Source: Thermopolyspora flexuosa (GTDB taxonomy: Bacteria > Actinomycetota > Actinomycetes > Streptosporangiales > Streptosporangiaceae). From it: a DNA stretch of 64,000 nucleotides. Both the position numbers and the translations under genes were made by a program. The stretch spans positions 62,001 to 126,000 of the forward strand of contig NZ_VFPQ01000002.1 in NCBI RefSeq assembly GCF_006716785.1. Direction: 5' to 3'. Within the stretch, counting starts at the first letter, position 1; every line of letters starts with the position of its first letter. Positions 9,310-18,273 of the stretch are shown here, in pieces. The notes below the pieces were generated by a model. The model did not search any database and was not told where the DNA came from. It saw nothing but the letters and a program-made list of their open reading frames with translations.

Positions 9310-10677
9310 CTAGCGGGCCTCGGCCGCGGCGCGGGCCCGCCTCCACCGGACCGCGCCGACCGCGAGGGTGACGAGCGCCGACACGAGGAACGACCCGACC
9401 GCCGCGCTCATCCACGGGGCGGGGGTGAACCCGGCCGCCTCGCGCGCCGCGACCCACATCGCGTCCCACCAGGAGCCCTCGGGCTGGGCGGCGAGGATCC
9501 ACCAGGTGGCGAAGCCGAGCAGCCACGGCGGCACCATGCCCCACCGGGACGGCGCGGTCTCCGAGATGTCCCACCGCGCCCGGCCGCCGAGCACGAAGTA
9601 GTCGACGACGAGCACCGCGAACATCGGGGTGAACACCGCCCCGATCACGCTGAGGAACGCGCCGTAGGAGTTCACGTCGACCACGAGCGCGATCAGCGTG
9701 GTGAGCACGCCGATCGTGACGCTGAACAGCCGCCGGTCCACCCGCGGCATGAGGTTCTGCAGCGACATCGCCGTGGAGTAGACGTTCGCGAACGACTGGT
9801 CGACCTCGCGCAGCACGAGGATGCCGAAGAACAGCGCGCCGAGCGGCGCCGCCACGAACACGCTCCACACCCGGGACTCGTCGTTGCCCACCAGGGCGAG
9901 GGCGACGATGCCGAGCGCGAGGCACGCGACCTGCGCGATCGTGTACCCGCCGACCACGCCGGTGAACGCCGCCGAGCCGGACCGGGAGTGGCGCGCGTAG
10001 TCGGCCGCCACCGGCACCCAGGAGACCGACAGGGCGATCACGTAGTCCATCGCCGGGGCGAAGGCCGCCCAGGACCCGCCGCCGAGCGACGGCCCCTCCG
10101 CGACGAGCGCCACGGAGAGCCAGATCATCGAGACGATCACGCCGACGGTGACGTACCGGCGCAGCAGCCGGATCGAGCCGAGCGGCCGGATGGTGAGCGC
10201 GGTGGTGAGCACCCCCGCGGCGATCACCCAGGCCGCGTACGGCACGGCGTCACCGAAGATGGCACGGGCGCCCTGTGCGATGACCCAGAGCTCGAAGGCG
10301 CCCCAGCCGAGCATCTGGATGATGTTGAGCACGGTCGGCACGTACGACAGCCGTGCCCCGAACAGCCCGCGCAGCAGCACCATGGCGGGCTGGCCCGTGT
10401 ACGCCCCCGGCACGGCGGCGAGGCCGACCATGGCGGTGCCCACGAGGCTGCCGATCACCGCGGCCAGCATCGCGCCGGTGAACGTGAGCGGCTCGTCGCC
10501 GAGGGGGTTGATCAGGACTAGCGCCCCCGAGAACCCCAGCAGGCTGACGCCGAGGTTCGCCCAGAACGCCCCCTGGTCGAGGAGGCCGAGGGTTTGGGGA
10601 GGGGCTTCGTCGAGGGTGAGAGGAACTTCGTCGCGCTTGGTCCGAGTGGACTCGTTCTGGGCGGCGGCAGGCCCCAT
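9310..10677 (-). CDS. cytX: CytX-like NCS1 permease, probable hydroxymethylpyrimidine transporter
   Basis: A 455-residue member of the purine-cytosine permease (NCS1) family with about 12 membrane segments starting near residue 33 (GAFWANLGVSLLGFSGALVL). NCS1 proteins take up nucleobases and related compounds. The TPP riboswitch directly upstream marks it as part of thiamine metabolism, which fits the CytX subgroup that imports the thiamine precursor HMP or related pyrimidines. ATG 10677 is favoured over GTG 10680 because the AGGGAG of the riboswitch 3' end then sits 6 nt ahead of the start. It is monocistronic and convergent with ogt. Confidence 0.82.
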   Translation of the reverse strand: MGPAAAQNESTRTKRDEVPLTLDEAPPQTLGLLDQGAFWANLGVSLLGFSGALVLINPLGDEPLTFTGAMLAAVIGSLVGTAMVGLAAVPGAYTGQPAMVLLRGLFGARLSYVPTVLNIIQMLGWGAFELWVIAQGARAIFGDAVPYAAWVIAAGVLTTALTIRPLGSIRLLRRYVTVGVIVSMIWLSVALVAEGPSLGGGSWAAFAPAMDYVIALSVSWVPVAADYARHSRSGSAAFTGVVGGYTIAQVACLALGIVALALVGNDESRVWSVFVAAPLGALFFGILVLREVDQSFANVYSTAMSLQNLMPRVDRRLFSVTIGVLTTLIALVVDVNSYGAFLSVIGAVFTPMFAVLVVDYFVLGGRARWDISETAPSRWGMVPPWLLGFATWWILAAQPEGSWWDAMWVAAREAAGFTPAPWMSAAVGSFLVSALVTLAVGAVRWRRARAAAEAR

Positions 10678-10681
10678 CACA

Positions 10682-10783
10682 CGCTCCCTACGCCGGCATT
10701 ATCCGGACAGGTTCGGCGGTCGGCGGCGCGTCCGCTGCGGATAGCCGCCCTCTCAGCCCGGTCTCGCCCGAGCTCCCGCGGTT
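10682..10783 (-). promoter_or_regulatory. TPP riboswitch (THI element)
   Basis: On the minus strand the two hallmark TPP aptamer blocks are seen in order: GGGCTGAGAGGG (about 10747-10759), then CCGAACCTGTCCGG followed by ATAATGCCGGCGTAGGGA (about 10686-10717), with a variable P3 stem between. AGGGAG at the aptamer 3' end is also the likely ribosome binding site of the permease, so TPP binding probably blocks translation initiation. Exact ends are approximate. Confidence 0.93.
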
Positions 10784-11095
10784 TCTTGACTTTGGGCCGG
10801 ATTATGCCAGGGCAAGGTAAACGGACCCTCCGGCGGGGCCGTCCCGCCCGGCGCCGGCATGGGGGAACACCGCGAGGAAGGCCCTGAAGAAAAAGGTGCG
10901 GCACCGATTCCGTGCCGCACGAAGAATCCGGGCATCGCCGCTCGCCGGAGCGTGTGCGCCGGCCCGCGTGCCGTACCCGGTGCCGAGCGGGCCGCCGGCC
11001 TCGCCCACGGGCGTCCGTCCCGGGAGCCCGCACCCCGTGCGAGGGTCACGCCAGGGGCCCGGGCCGCCCCGGTCGTGCCGTGCCGCGGCCCGGCG
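10784..11095. other. intergenic region with one terminator
   Basis: About 310 bp between the riboswitch and the rhodanese gene. It holds the permease promoter region (an AT-richer patch around 10790-10810) and the terminator at 10885-10920. No gene is seen. Confidence 0.5.
10885..10920 (-). terminator. intrinsic terminator of the rhodanese gene
   Basis: A perfect 9-bp stem, GTGCGGCAC / GTGCCGCAC (10896-10904 and 10912-10920) with a 7-nt loop. It is followed on the minus strand by CCTTTTTCTTC, a classical rho-independent terminator for leftward transcripts. Confidence 0.8.
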
Positions 11096-11419
11096 TCAGG
11101 CCACGTACGGCGGCTGCCCGTTCTCGGCGGCCATCGGCCGGTCGGCCGCGGCCCAGGCCATCATGCCGCCCGCCACGTTGACCGCCTTGCGCCCGAGCTG
11201 GTTGAGCCACGCGGTCGCCTGGGCCGAGCGTCCGCCGACCCGGCACACCACGTACACGGTCACGTCCTCGGGCACCTCCGCGACGCGGGCGGGCAGGTCG
11301 AAGAGCGGGATGTGCACCGCGCCCGGGGCGTGCCCGGCCACCCACTCCTCGGGCTCCCGCACATCCAGCAGGAAGGCGTCGTCGGGGACGGCATGAACAG
11401 GGGTTTCCGGTACGTTCAC
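11096..11419 (-). CDS. single-domain rhodanese-like protein
   Basis: A 107-residue rhodanese domain. The sulfur-accepting cysteine is in the loop CRVGGRS (residues about 59-65), and LLDVREPEEWVAGHAPGAVHIP is the N-terminal family motif with the typical acidic start. Such proteins carry a persulfide for sulfur transfer or detoxification in the cytoplasm. It lies 67 bp after fpg on the same strand and may be co-transcribed with it. The substrate is unknown. Confidence 0.85.
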   Translation of the reverse strand: MNVPETPVHAVPDDAFLLDVREPEEWVAGHAPGAVHIPLFDLPARVAEVPEDVTVYVVCRVGGRSAQATAWLNQLGRKAVNVAGGMMAWAAADRPMAAENGQPPYVA

Positions 11420-11486
11420 CCGGCCATTCTGGCAGCTCCGCGGACGACGCCCGCCGCCGGGACACGCCGCCGCGCCCGCGCGGCGG

Positions 11487-12371
11487 TCACTTGAGCAGGC
11501 GGGACATGCGCCGGTCGGCGAGCGGACGGCCGCCGGTCTGGCAGGTCGGGCAGTACTGCAGGGACGAGTCGGCGAAGGACACCTCCCGGATCACGTCCCC
11601 GCATACCGGGCACGGCTCGCCGGTACGGCCGTGCACCCGCAGCCCGCCGCGCTTCTCCGCCTTCAGGTCCGCGGCGGCGAGCCCGCGCGCCCGCTCCACC
11701 GCCTCGCGCAGCGTGGTCACGATCGCCTCGTGCAGGCCGGCCACCTGCGCGTCGGTGAGCGTGCCGGCGATCTTGAAGGGGGACATCCGGGCCGCGTGCA
11801 GCACCTCGTCGGAGTAGGCGTTGCCGATCCCGGCGATCACCTTCTGGTCGCGCAGCAGCCCTTTGATCCGGGTACGGCTGCCGCCCACGATGCGCCCCAG
11901 CACCTCCGGGGTGAAGTCGTCGGCGAGCGGATCCGGCCCGAGCGTGGCGATGCCCGGCACCTCGGCCGGATCGCGCACGACATGGATGGCGAGCCGCTTC
12001 TGGGTGCCCGCCTCGGTGAGCTCGAACCCGGGGGTGCGGCCGGTCTCGCCGGGTGTGAAGCGCACCCGCGCCGCGAGCGGCCCCTTGCCCGGGCGCGCGG
12101 GCCGTGCCCCGGCGAGGTCGTCCCGCCAGCGCAGCCACCCGCCGCGGGCGAGGTGGACGACGAGGTGGAGCCCGGGCTCGCCGAACGCGAGGTCGAGGAA
12201 CTTGCCGTGCCGCGCCACGTCGCGCAGGGCGAGCCCGCGCAGCGCGGCCACCGGCGGGTCCACGGTCTTCAGCGCCTGGAACGCCGGGACCTCCACGTCC
12301 AGCACCGTGCGGCCCACCGCCCGCTCCCGCAGGAACCCGGCGAGCGCCTCCACCTCCGGCAGCTCCGGCAT
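11487..12371 (-). CDS. Fpg/Nei-family DNA glycosylase
   Basis: A 294-residue base-excision-repair glycosylase/AP lyase. It starts MPELPEVE, giving the catalytic N-terminal proline (after Met removal) and glutamate. The helix-two-turn-helix segment (LLRDQKVIAGIGNAYSDEVLHAARMSP) and the C-terminal zinc finger (CPVCGD ... YCPTCQTGG) are intact. It is somewhat longer than E. coli Fpg and is the type of actinobacterial paralogue annotated Fpg/Nei, so 8-oxoguanine versus oxidised pyrimidine specificity is not assigned. It runs toward the rhodanese gene, and DnaA-box-like sequences lie just upstream. Confidence 0.9.
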   Translation of the reverse strand: MPELPEVEALAGFLRERAVGRTVLDVEVPAFQALKTVDPPVAALRGLALRDVARHGKFLDLAFGEPGLHLVVHLARGGWLRWRDDLAGARPARPGKGPLAARVRFTPGETGRTPGFELTEAGTQKRLAIHVVRDPAEVPGIATLGPDPLADDFTPEVLGRIVGGSRTRIKGLLRDQKVIAGIGNAYSDEVLHAARMSPFKIAGTLTDAQVAGLHEAIVTTLREAVERARGLAAADLKAEKRGGLRVHGRTGEPCPVCGDVIREVSFADSSLQYCPTCQTGGRPLADRRMSRLLK

Positions 12372-12420
12372 ACCCCCACGGTACGTCCCCGGCCGCGGCC
12401 GTCACCCGGAGCGGCGCGGA

Positions 12421-12495
12421 TTATCCACAGCCCGACGGCCGATCATCCACAGGCTTTTCCACAGATGGGCATAATCATCAACAGCCTGTGGACGA
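12421..12495. promoter_or_regulatory. cluster of four DnaA-box-like sequences
   Basis: Four 9-mers resembling TTNTCCACA lie within 75 bp: TTATCCACA (12421-12429, perfect), TCATCCACA (12443-12451), TTTTCCACA (12455-12463) and, reversed, TCGTCCACA (12487-12495). An inverted repeat (TCCACAGGCT 12446-12455 / AGCCTGTGGA 12483-12492) links two of them. The cluster lies in the 213-bp gap upstream of fpg and downstream of the LCP gene, a position that fits DnaA titration or regulation of fpg rather than oriC itself. Confidence 0.5.
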
Positions 12496-12584
12496 CCGCG
12501 GGCGCACCGCCGTGCACAGGCGGTCCCCCGGCCGGGGCGGGCGCGGCACGCGCCGCGGGCGCCGGGCGTGCCACGCCGTACCCG

Positions 12585-13832
12585 TCACTTGGCGAGCACC
12601 TCCTTGGGCACCGGCTTGTCCTGGGCGAGCGCGTTGAACAGCTTCAGCGCCTTCTCCCGGTCCCACTGCACGTAGTTCACCCCGTTGATGGTGGGGAACG
12701 ACGCGGTCGGCACCACCGTGTTCACCGGGTCGTCGCTCATCGCCAGCCCGAGCGACAGCAGGTCGAAGGTGCCGGTGCCCTCGTCGACGGTGACCGCGTC
12801 GGTGGCCGCGGCGGCGAGCGGGATGCCCTTGAACGGGTTGAACAGCACCCCCGGGCTCGCGGCCTTCTTCACCACCGCGGAGAAGAACTGCCGCTGCCGC
12901 TGGGTGCGCTCGAAGTCCGGGATGGCGCCGGTGGCGCGGGTGCGCACGTAGCCGAGCGCGGTCGCGCCGTCCATCTCCTGGCAGCCCTTCTTCACGTTGA
13001 GCCCGGCCTTGGGGTCCTTGATGTTCTGCTTCACGCAGATCTCCACCCCGCCGACCGCGTCCACGATCTGCACGAACCCGGCGAACCCGATCTCCATGTA
13101 GTGGTCGATCCGGATGCCGGTGACCTTCTCCACGGTCCGCACGAGCAGCTTGGGGCCGCCGCCCTTCACCGAGTACGCGGCGTTGAGCTTGGTCCGGCCG
13201 TGCCCGTCGATCGGCACGAGCGAGTCGCGGGGCAGGCTCACCAGGGTCGGCCGGCCGCCGTCCTCCGGGATGTGGAGCAGCATCATCGTGTCGGTGCGCT
13301 TGCCCACCGCGCGGCCGGTGGCGAGCTTCTTCCGCTCGGCCTTGGACAGCCCGGCGCGGCTGTCGGAGCCGACGAGCAGCCAGTCCTGGCCCGGCGTCTC
13401 GGGCGGACGGCCCTCGTAGTCCTCGAACACCTCGATGCCGTTGATCCGCGAGGAGAGCCAGCCGTACAGGCCGATCCCGGACACGAGCACGAGCACGACC
13501 AGCACCGCCAGCGACCGGAGGACGATCTTGCCGATCCGCCGCGGGTCGCGCGGCGCCCTGTCGCCGCCGGAGCCCCGGCCGCGCGGCCGCAGCGGCTCGA
13601 CCGGGCTGCGGCCCGAGCGCGGCCTGCCGTACACCCGGGAGACCTTGCGCACGATGGTCTCGTCGAGCCGGCGGCCGGACGGCGACTCACCCAGGCGGGA
13701 GGTCGGCTCGCTCGGGCCCGGCGGCGGGGCGGAACCGCCGCGGACGTCCCACGCGGGCGGTGGCGGCGGCGTCTGCCCCGGTCGCCGTACCACCCGTGTG
13801 CGGTCGTCCTCCGCACCCGGCCAACTGTTCAC
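12585..13832 (-). CDS. LytR-CpsA-Psr (LCP) family cell-wall glycopolymer ligase
   Basis: A 415-residue type II membrane protein. It has a cytoplasmic Pro/Arg-rich tail of about 110 residues, one membrane helix (about 115-138, IVLRSLAVLVVLVLVSGIGL) and an extracellular LCP catalytic domain. LCP signatures are LLVGSDSRAGL, KRTDTMMLLHI, LVSLPRDSLVPI and KLNAAYSVKGG. The family attaches lipid-linked glycopolymers to peptidoglycan. GTG 13832 is chosen over the track start at 13868 because GGAGGAG sits 2-8 nt before it. The length is typical, without a C-terminal LytR_C domain. Confidence 0.88.
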   Translation of the reverse strand: MNSWPGAEDDRTRVVRRPGQTPPPPPAWDVRGGSAPPPGPSEPTSRLGESPSGRRLDETIVRKVSRVYGRPRSGRSPVEPLRPRGRGSGGDRAPRDPRRIGKIVLRSLAVLVVLVLVSGIGLYGWLSSRINGIEVFEDYEGRPPETPGQDWLLVGSDSRAGLSKAERKKLATGRAVGKRTDTMMLLHIPEDGGRPTLVSLPRDSLVPIDGHGRTKLNAAYSVKGGGPKLLVRTVEKVTGIRIDHYMEIGFAGFVQIVDAVGGVEICVKQNIKDPKAGLNVKKGCQEMDGATALGYVRTRATGAIPDFERTQRQRQFFSAVVKKAASPGVLFNPFKGIPLAAAATDAVTVDEGTGTFDLLSLGLAMSDDPVNTVVPTASFPTINGVNYVQWDREKALKLFNALAQDKPVPKEVLAK

Positions 13833-14288
13833 CGCTCCTCCTCCGCTTCGTCGGCGTGGCCTGTCCACCGTTCTCCACGGCCGCGGTCCGGCGCGCCCGC
13901 CCGGATCCGGTGTCGGCCTCCGGGCACGTCCGCCTCCCCGAACGCGGCAGGCCCCGGCGCGACCGGCGACGCACGACCCTACCCGCGCATCCGGCGGTCG
14001 GCGGACCGAGGCCCGATTCTGACGCTACGTCCGCTCGCTTGCGGTTCGCTTGCAAGTGAGCGAGTTGTGTCCGGCATAGAGATACACGGCCCGGCTATGG
14101 CGGAGCGAACCGGAAACGGGGAACACTCGGAACACACGGACGGGCCTCGCCCGTTATCGTGAGTAGACCTTGAGTGAAGGGATGGACGTGTCCGGCTCGG
14201 ACCCGTGGAGTACCTGCCCGTGCTCCGGCACGGGTGACCCACAACAACGTCGGGCACATCGTCGCCCTGCGGGACGGTGTGCTCGCTG
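13833..14288. other. divergent intergenic region with an imperfect inverted repeat
   Basis: About 455 bp between the leftward LCP gene and the rightward CNNM gene. An 11-bp inverted repeat with one mismatch, CGCTCGCTTGC (14032-14042) and GCAAGTGAGCG (14052-14062), is the only clear element and could be an operator. No gene is supported. Confidence 0.4.
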
Positions 14289-15632
14289 ATGGAAACCTTC
14301 CTTGGCCTGTTGGCCGTTCTCCTGCTCACCCTGGGAACCGGCTACTTCGTCGCCCAGGAGTTCGCGTTCCTCGCCGCCGACCGCCCGCTGCTGCGGGAAC
14401 AGGCCGCCGCCGGTGACGCCGCGGCGGGCCGCGCCCTCGCGGTCACCGACCGGCTCTCGTTCATGTTGTCCGGCGCCCAGCTCGGCATCACCGTCACCAC
14501 CCTGCTCGTCGGGTTCATCGCGGAACCCGCGATCGCGGACGTGGTCCGCCCCGGGCTGCTCGCCCTCGGCCTCCCCGACGCCGCCGTACCGGGCATCGCG
14601 GTCGCCATCGGGCTGGTGATCGCCACCGCGGTGCAGATGGTGTTCGGCGAGCTCGCGCCGAAGAACCTCGGCATCGCCCGGCCCGAGGCGGTGGCGAAGT
14701 TCCTCGCCCGCTCGACCCTCGTCTACCTCGCGGTCGCCGGGCCGGTGATCCGGCTGTTCGACGGCGCCGCCACCCGGCTGCTGCGCCGCATCGGCGTGGA
14801 GCCGGTCGAGCACGTCGAGCACGGCGCCACCCCCGAGGAGCTGTCCCGCATCATCGCCGAGTCCGAGGCCGCCGGGGAGCTGCCGCACCGGCTGTCGGAG
14901 CTGCTCGAGCGCGCCCTGGAGTTCGGCGACCGCACCGCCGAGGACGTGATGGTGCCGCGGCCGCGCGTGGTCTCGCTGCGCGCCGACCGCACCGTCGCCG
15001 ACGTGCTCGACGCGCTCAAGCGCGCCGGGCACTCCCGCTACCCGGTGCTCGACTCCGGGGACGACGTCGTCGGCGTGATCGGCCTGCACGAGGTGGTGCG
15101 GGCGATCGAGAGCGGCGACGACGACGCGCCGCTGTCCCGGCTCGCCCGGCCCGCGCTGCTCGTGCCCGAGACGCTGCCGCTGCCGGCCGTACTGAAGGAG
15201 ATGCGCGCGGCCGACGACTACTTCGCCTGCGTGATCGACGAGTACGGCGGGCTCGCGGGCATCATCACGATCGAGGACCTCGCCGAGGAGCTCGTCGGCG
15301 AGCTGGTCGACGAGAACGACCCCGAGCCGCTGCGCGCCGAGGCCCGCGACGACGGCACCTGGCACGTCGCCGGGACGCTGCGCCTCGACGAGGTGGAGCG
15401 CGCCACCGGCCTGTGCCTGCCGGAGAGCGAGGAGTACGACACGATCGGCGGCCTGGTGATGGCGCGGCTCGGCCGGCTGCCCGAGCCCGGCGACACGGTC
15501 ACGGTGCCGCTCGTCAACGGGTCCTCGCTCGAGGACGACGACGAGCAGCCCACCTACACCGCCGTGCTCACCGTGCTCGGCGTGCAGCGCCGCGTGCCCG
15601 ACAAGGTACGGGTCGCGCGCGTGGCCGGCTGA
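14289..15632 (+). CDS. CNNM/hemolysin-C-type membrane protein with CBS pair and CorC_HlyC domain
   Basis: A 447-residue protein with an N-terminal DUF21/CNNM domain of about four membrane segments (residues about 1-190), a CBS pair (about 210-340, including VMVPRPRVVSLRADRTVADVL and YFACVIDEYGGLAGIITIEDL) and the C-terminal CorC_HlyC FAD-like domain. CNNM/CorC proteins are linked to Mg2+ or Co2+ transport. ATG 14289 is used; GTG 14277 is an alternative. A shorter paralogue follows 136 bp later on the same strand, a pairing common in actinomycetes, so the two may form a heteromer. Confidence 0.87.
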   Translation: METFLGLLAVLLLTLGTGYFVAQEFAFLAADRPLLREQAAAGDAAAGRALAVTDRLSFMLSGAQLGITVTTLLVGFIAEPAIADVVRPGLLALGLPDAAVPGIAVAIGLVIATAVQMVFGELAPKNLGIARPEAVAKFLARSTLVYLAVAGPVIRLFDGAATRLLRRIGVEPVEHVEHGATPEELSRIIAESEAAGELPHRLSELLERALEFGDRTAEDVMVPRPRVVSLRADRTVADVLDALKRAGHSRYPVLDSGDDVVGVIGLHEVVRAIESGDDDAPLSRLARPALLVPETLPLPAVLKEMRAADDYFACVIDEYGGLAGIITIEDLAEELVGELVDENDPEPLRAEARDDGTWHVAGTLRLDEVERATGLCLPESEEYDTIGGLVMARLGRLPEPGDTVTVPLVNGSSLEDDDEQPTYTAVLTVLGVQRRVPDKVRVARVAG

Positions 15633-15767
15633 CCGGCCGCGCCCACCCACTTTCCGATGACCACCAGCGGACCACGAACCCACCGCACCACAGATGACGA
15701 CTCTTAAGAATTCGCCGATCCATCGAAGATCCGGCCGGCCGGTTCGCAGCCGGGGAGCGGCGGCCCG

Positions 15768-16781
15768 ATGAACACCCTCGCCGCGATCCTGCTGGGCGTC
15801 GTGCTCCTCGTCGCCAACGGCCTGTTCGTCGCCGCCGAGTTCGCCGTGGTGAGCGCCCGGCGGCACCGCCTGGAGGAGACCGCCGCCCGTGGCGGGCGGC
15901 TGGTCCGCACCGTCGCCCGCGCCGCGGTCCGCAACGGCCGCGAGCTCACCCTCATGCTCGCCGGCGCCCAGCTCGGCATCACGCTCTGCTCGCTCGGCCT
16001 CGGCATGGTGGCCGAGCCCGCGATCGAGCACCTGCTCGAACCCGTCTTCGGCCTCATGGGCGTGCCCGAGTCGCTGCGCGCCCCGGTCGCCTTCGCCTTC
16101 GCCCTCGCGCTCGTCACCTTCCTGCACATGGTCGCGGGTGAGATGGCGCCCAAGTCGTGGGCGCTCACCCACGCCGAGGCGGCCGCGATGGGCCTCGCCC
16201 TGCCGTTCCGCGGCTTCACCTGGCTCGCCCGCCCGCTGATCGCCACGCTCAACGGGCTCACCAACGCCATGCTCCGGCTGTTCGGGGTACGGCCGCGCGA
16301 CGAGCTCGCCACCGCGCGCACCCCGCACCAGCTCGCCATCCTCGTCGGCGAGTCCGGGCGCATGGGCCTGCTCGACCGGGACGAGCACGACCTGCTCACC
16401 CGGGCGCTGCGGGTGCACGACGAGACGATCGGGCCGCTCGCCCGCCCGATCGGCGAGGCCGCCCGGGTGGACGCGGACGCGAGCGCGGCCGAGATCCGCC
16501 GGGTCGCCGCCCGGACCAACCACCTGCGGCTGCTGGTGACCGGGGACGGCCCGCAGGACGTGCTCGGCGTGCTGCACGTGCGGGACGCGCTGCTGCGGCC
16601 GAAGGCCCGGCCGCGCGACCTCGCCACCTGCGCGCCGCGCCTCGACGCGGCCACCACGGTGCCGGACGCCCTCGCCGCGCTCCAGGACGCCCGCGCCCAC
16701 CTGGGGCTGGTCACCTCCGGCGGCCAGGTGGTCGGCCTGATCACCCGCAACGACCTGATCAACCAGCTGCTCACCGCCTGA
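15768..16781 (+). CDS. CNNM-type membrane protein with CBS pair, lacking CorC_HlyC domain
   Basis: A 337-residue paralogue of the preceding gene. The DUF21/CNNM membrane domain (MNTLAAILLGVVLLVANGLF, then VAGEMAPKSW) and a CBS region (about 205-335, ending LITRNDLINQLLTA) are present, but the C-terminal CorC_HlyC domain is missing. ATG 15768 follows GGGGAGCGGCGGCCCG. It probably partners the longer paralogue in metal ion transport. Confidence 0.85.
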   Translation: MNTLAAILLGVVLLVANGLFVAAEFAVVSARRHRLEETAARGGRLVRTVARAAVRNGRELTLMLAGAQLGITLCSLGLGMVAEPAIEHLLEPVFGLMGVPESLRAPVAFAFALALVTFLHMVAGEMAPKSWALTHAEAAAMGLALPFRGFTWLARPLIATLNGLTNAMLRLFGVRPRDELATARTPHQLAILVGESGRMGLLDRDEHDLLTRALRVHDETIGPLARPIGEAARVDADASAAEIRRVAARTNHLRLLVTGDGPQDVLGVLHVRDALLRPKARPRDLATCAPRLDAATTVPDALAALQDARAHLGLVTSGGQVVGLITRNDLINQLLTA

Positions 16782-17156
16782 CCGCCGCCGATGCGCTCCG
16801 CCGTGCCCCGCCGGACCCGGGCGCCGCGCCCCGAGGCGGCCCGTACCCGGCCGCAAGGGCCGCCGGCGCCGACGTGCGCCGCCGGGGTACGGCCCGCCGG
16901 GGTGCCGTGCCGTACCGGCTCGCGGCCCCGCATTCCGCTCCACGGTTCGCGGGCGTGGGCCGCTCGGCACCCCGGAACCTTCAGCAAGTTTTTACCGGCT
17001 TGTGACCCGCGGGGCCCGATGTGAGAAAGGACTCCGGGGCCGCGTAGCCGTCCGCGCCGCCCGGAGGCCCGTCCTGCCGGCCCGCCACGGGGGCGGTCAC
17101 CGGCGCGGCGCGCCCGCCTCCGCCGGCGGGCGAGGACGGCGTCCGCGTATGGACAC
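16782..17156. other. intergenic region, nothing recognised
   Basis: About 375 bp of very GC-rich DNA between the second CNNM gene and the tRNA-Leu terminator. I see no gene, repeat or clear promoter in it. Confidence 0.4.
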
Positions 17157-17200
17157 ACAAAAAACCTCCGGCGGCACCGTGCTCGGTGCCGCCGGAGGTT
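17157..17200 (-). terminator. intrinsic terminator of tRNA-Leu
   Basis: A perfect 16-bp stem (AACCTCCGGCGGCACC at 17163-17178 and its complement at 17185-17200) with a 6-nt loop, followed on the minus strand by a T-run. It lies immediately 3' of tRNA-Leu. Confidence 0.92.
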
Positions 17201-17206
17201 CACGCG

Positions 17207-17289
17207 TGGGCGAGGAGGGATTTGAACCCTCACGTCCTCACGGACACACGGACCTGAACCGTGCGCGTCTGCCGTTCCGCCACCCGCCC
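17207..17289 (-). tRNA. tRNA-Leu(CAG)
   Basis: An 83-nt class II tRNA. The acceptor stem GGGCGGG pairs with CTCGCCC with one G-T, the anticodon loop TTCAGGT gives CAG, a long variable arm follows, and the T-loop is GGTTCAAATCC. CCA is not encoded. A tRNA-Leu next to fhaA is the usual actinobacterial arrangement. Confidence 0.95.
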
Positions 17290-17518
17290 GTTTTTTGGGT
17301 GCGTGGAAAGGCTAGCACGGAACAGCCAGTGGTGAGGAACCCGGATACGATCCCTCTAGACGACGAAAGCCGGAAGTAGGTGGCGAGGGGCACCGGCTTC
17401 CAGGTGGTCGTGACGAGTGGCACGCAGGGAGGGTGCCGAGCCGGGCACGGTCGGTGCAGCGAACCGGCCTGCGGGTGAGGCGGACTCGACCAGTGGAAGT
17501 ACGGAAGGGAGGTACCCG

Positions 17519-18256
17519 GTGGGAGTCCTGCAGCGCTTCGAGCGAAGGCTCGAAGGGTTGGTCGAGGGGGCCTTTGCGCGGGCGTTCAAATCTGACCTTC
17601 AGCCGGTCGAGGTCGCCAGCGCGATCCAGCGGGAGATGGACGAGCGGGCCGCGATCGTGGCCCAGGGGCGCACGCTCGTGCCCAACGATTTCGTGGTCGA
17701 GCTGTCGGTGACCGACAGCGAGCGGCTGGAGGTGTACGCCGACAGCCTCAGCCACGAGCTCGCCAACCTCGCCCGGGAGTACGCCAAGGAGCAGGGCTAC
17801 TCGTTCGTCGGTCCGGTCCGGGTGCGCTTCGAGCGCGCCGACGACCTCGCCGTGGGCCTGTTCCGCATCCGCTCGGGCGTGATCCGCGGCGCCACCGTGG
17901 AGCAGGACGAGATCCGGCAGCCGGTGACCGACATGCCCCAGCCGCGCGGCATGTTCCCCGGCCGTCCGCGCCTGCTCGTGTCCACCCAGGACGACCCGCA
18001 GGGCCAGCGCTCGTACGAGCTGACCACTCCGGTGACCCTGCTGGGCCGGGGCACGGATTGTGATCTTCGGCTGGTGGACCCGGGAGTTTCGCGGCATCAT
18101 GCCGAATTGCGGGTCGAAGGTCAGCAGGTGATCCTGGTGGATCTCGGCTCCACGAACGGAACCTTCGTCAACGGGCAGCCGGTTCGCCGGGTCGAGCTGA
18201 CGGATGGCACGCGAGTGACGTTGGGACGCACGACCTTGGTCTTCCGGCGCGATTAG
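17519..18256 (+). CDS. fhaA: FHA-domain protein FhaA (DUF3662-FHA)
   Basis: A 245-residue protein with an N-terminal DUF3662 domain (about 1-120, GVLQRFERRLEGLVEGAFAR) and a C-terminal FHA phosphothreonine-binding domain (about 160-245; GRGTDCDL, SRHHAELR, DLGSTNGTFVNG). GTG 17519 with GGGAGGT just upstream matches the family N-terminus; the in-frame ATG at 17417 is too early. In relatives FhaA binds phosphorylated membrane and cell-wall proteins such as MviN. It heads the fhaA-pknB operon and is transcribed away from tRNA-Leu. Confidence 0.93.
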   Translation: MGVLQRFERRLEGLVEGAFARAFKSDLQPVEVASAIQREMDERAAIVAQGRTLVPNDFVVELSVTDSERLEVYADSLSHELANLAREYAKEQGYSFVGPVRVRFERADDLAVGLFRIRSGVIRGATVEQDEIRQPVTDMPQPRGMFPGRPRLLVSTQDDPQGQRSYELTTPVTLLGRGTDCDLRLVDPGVSRHHAELRVEGQQVILVDLGSTNGTFVNGQPVRRVELTDGTRVTLGRTTLVFRRD

Positions 18257-18273
18257 AGGTAGACAGACGGTCC

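Noticed and set aside
12421-12495. Chromosomal oriC
   Set aside because: Only four boxes in 75 bp, with no dnaA or dnaN nearby; actinomycete oriC has many more boxes between these two genes.
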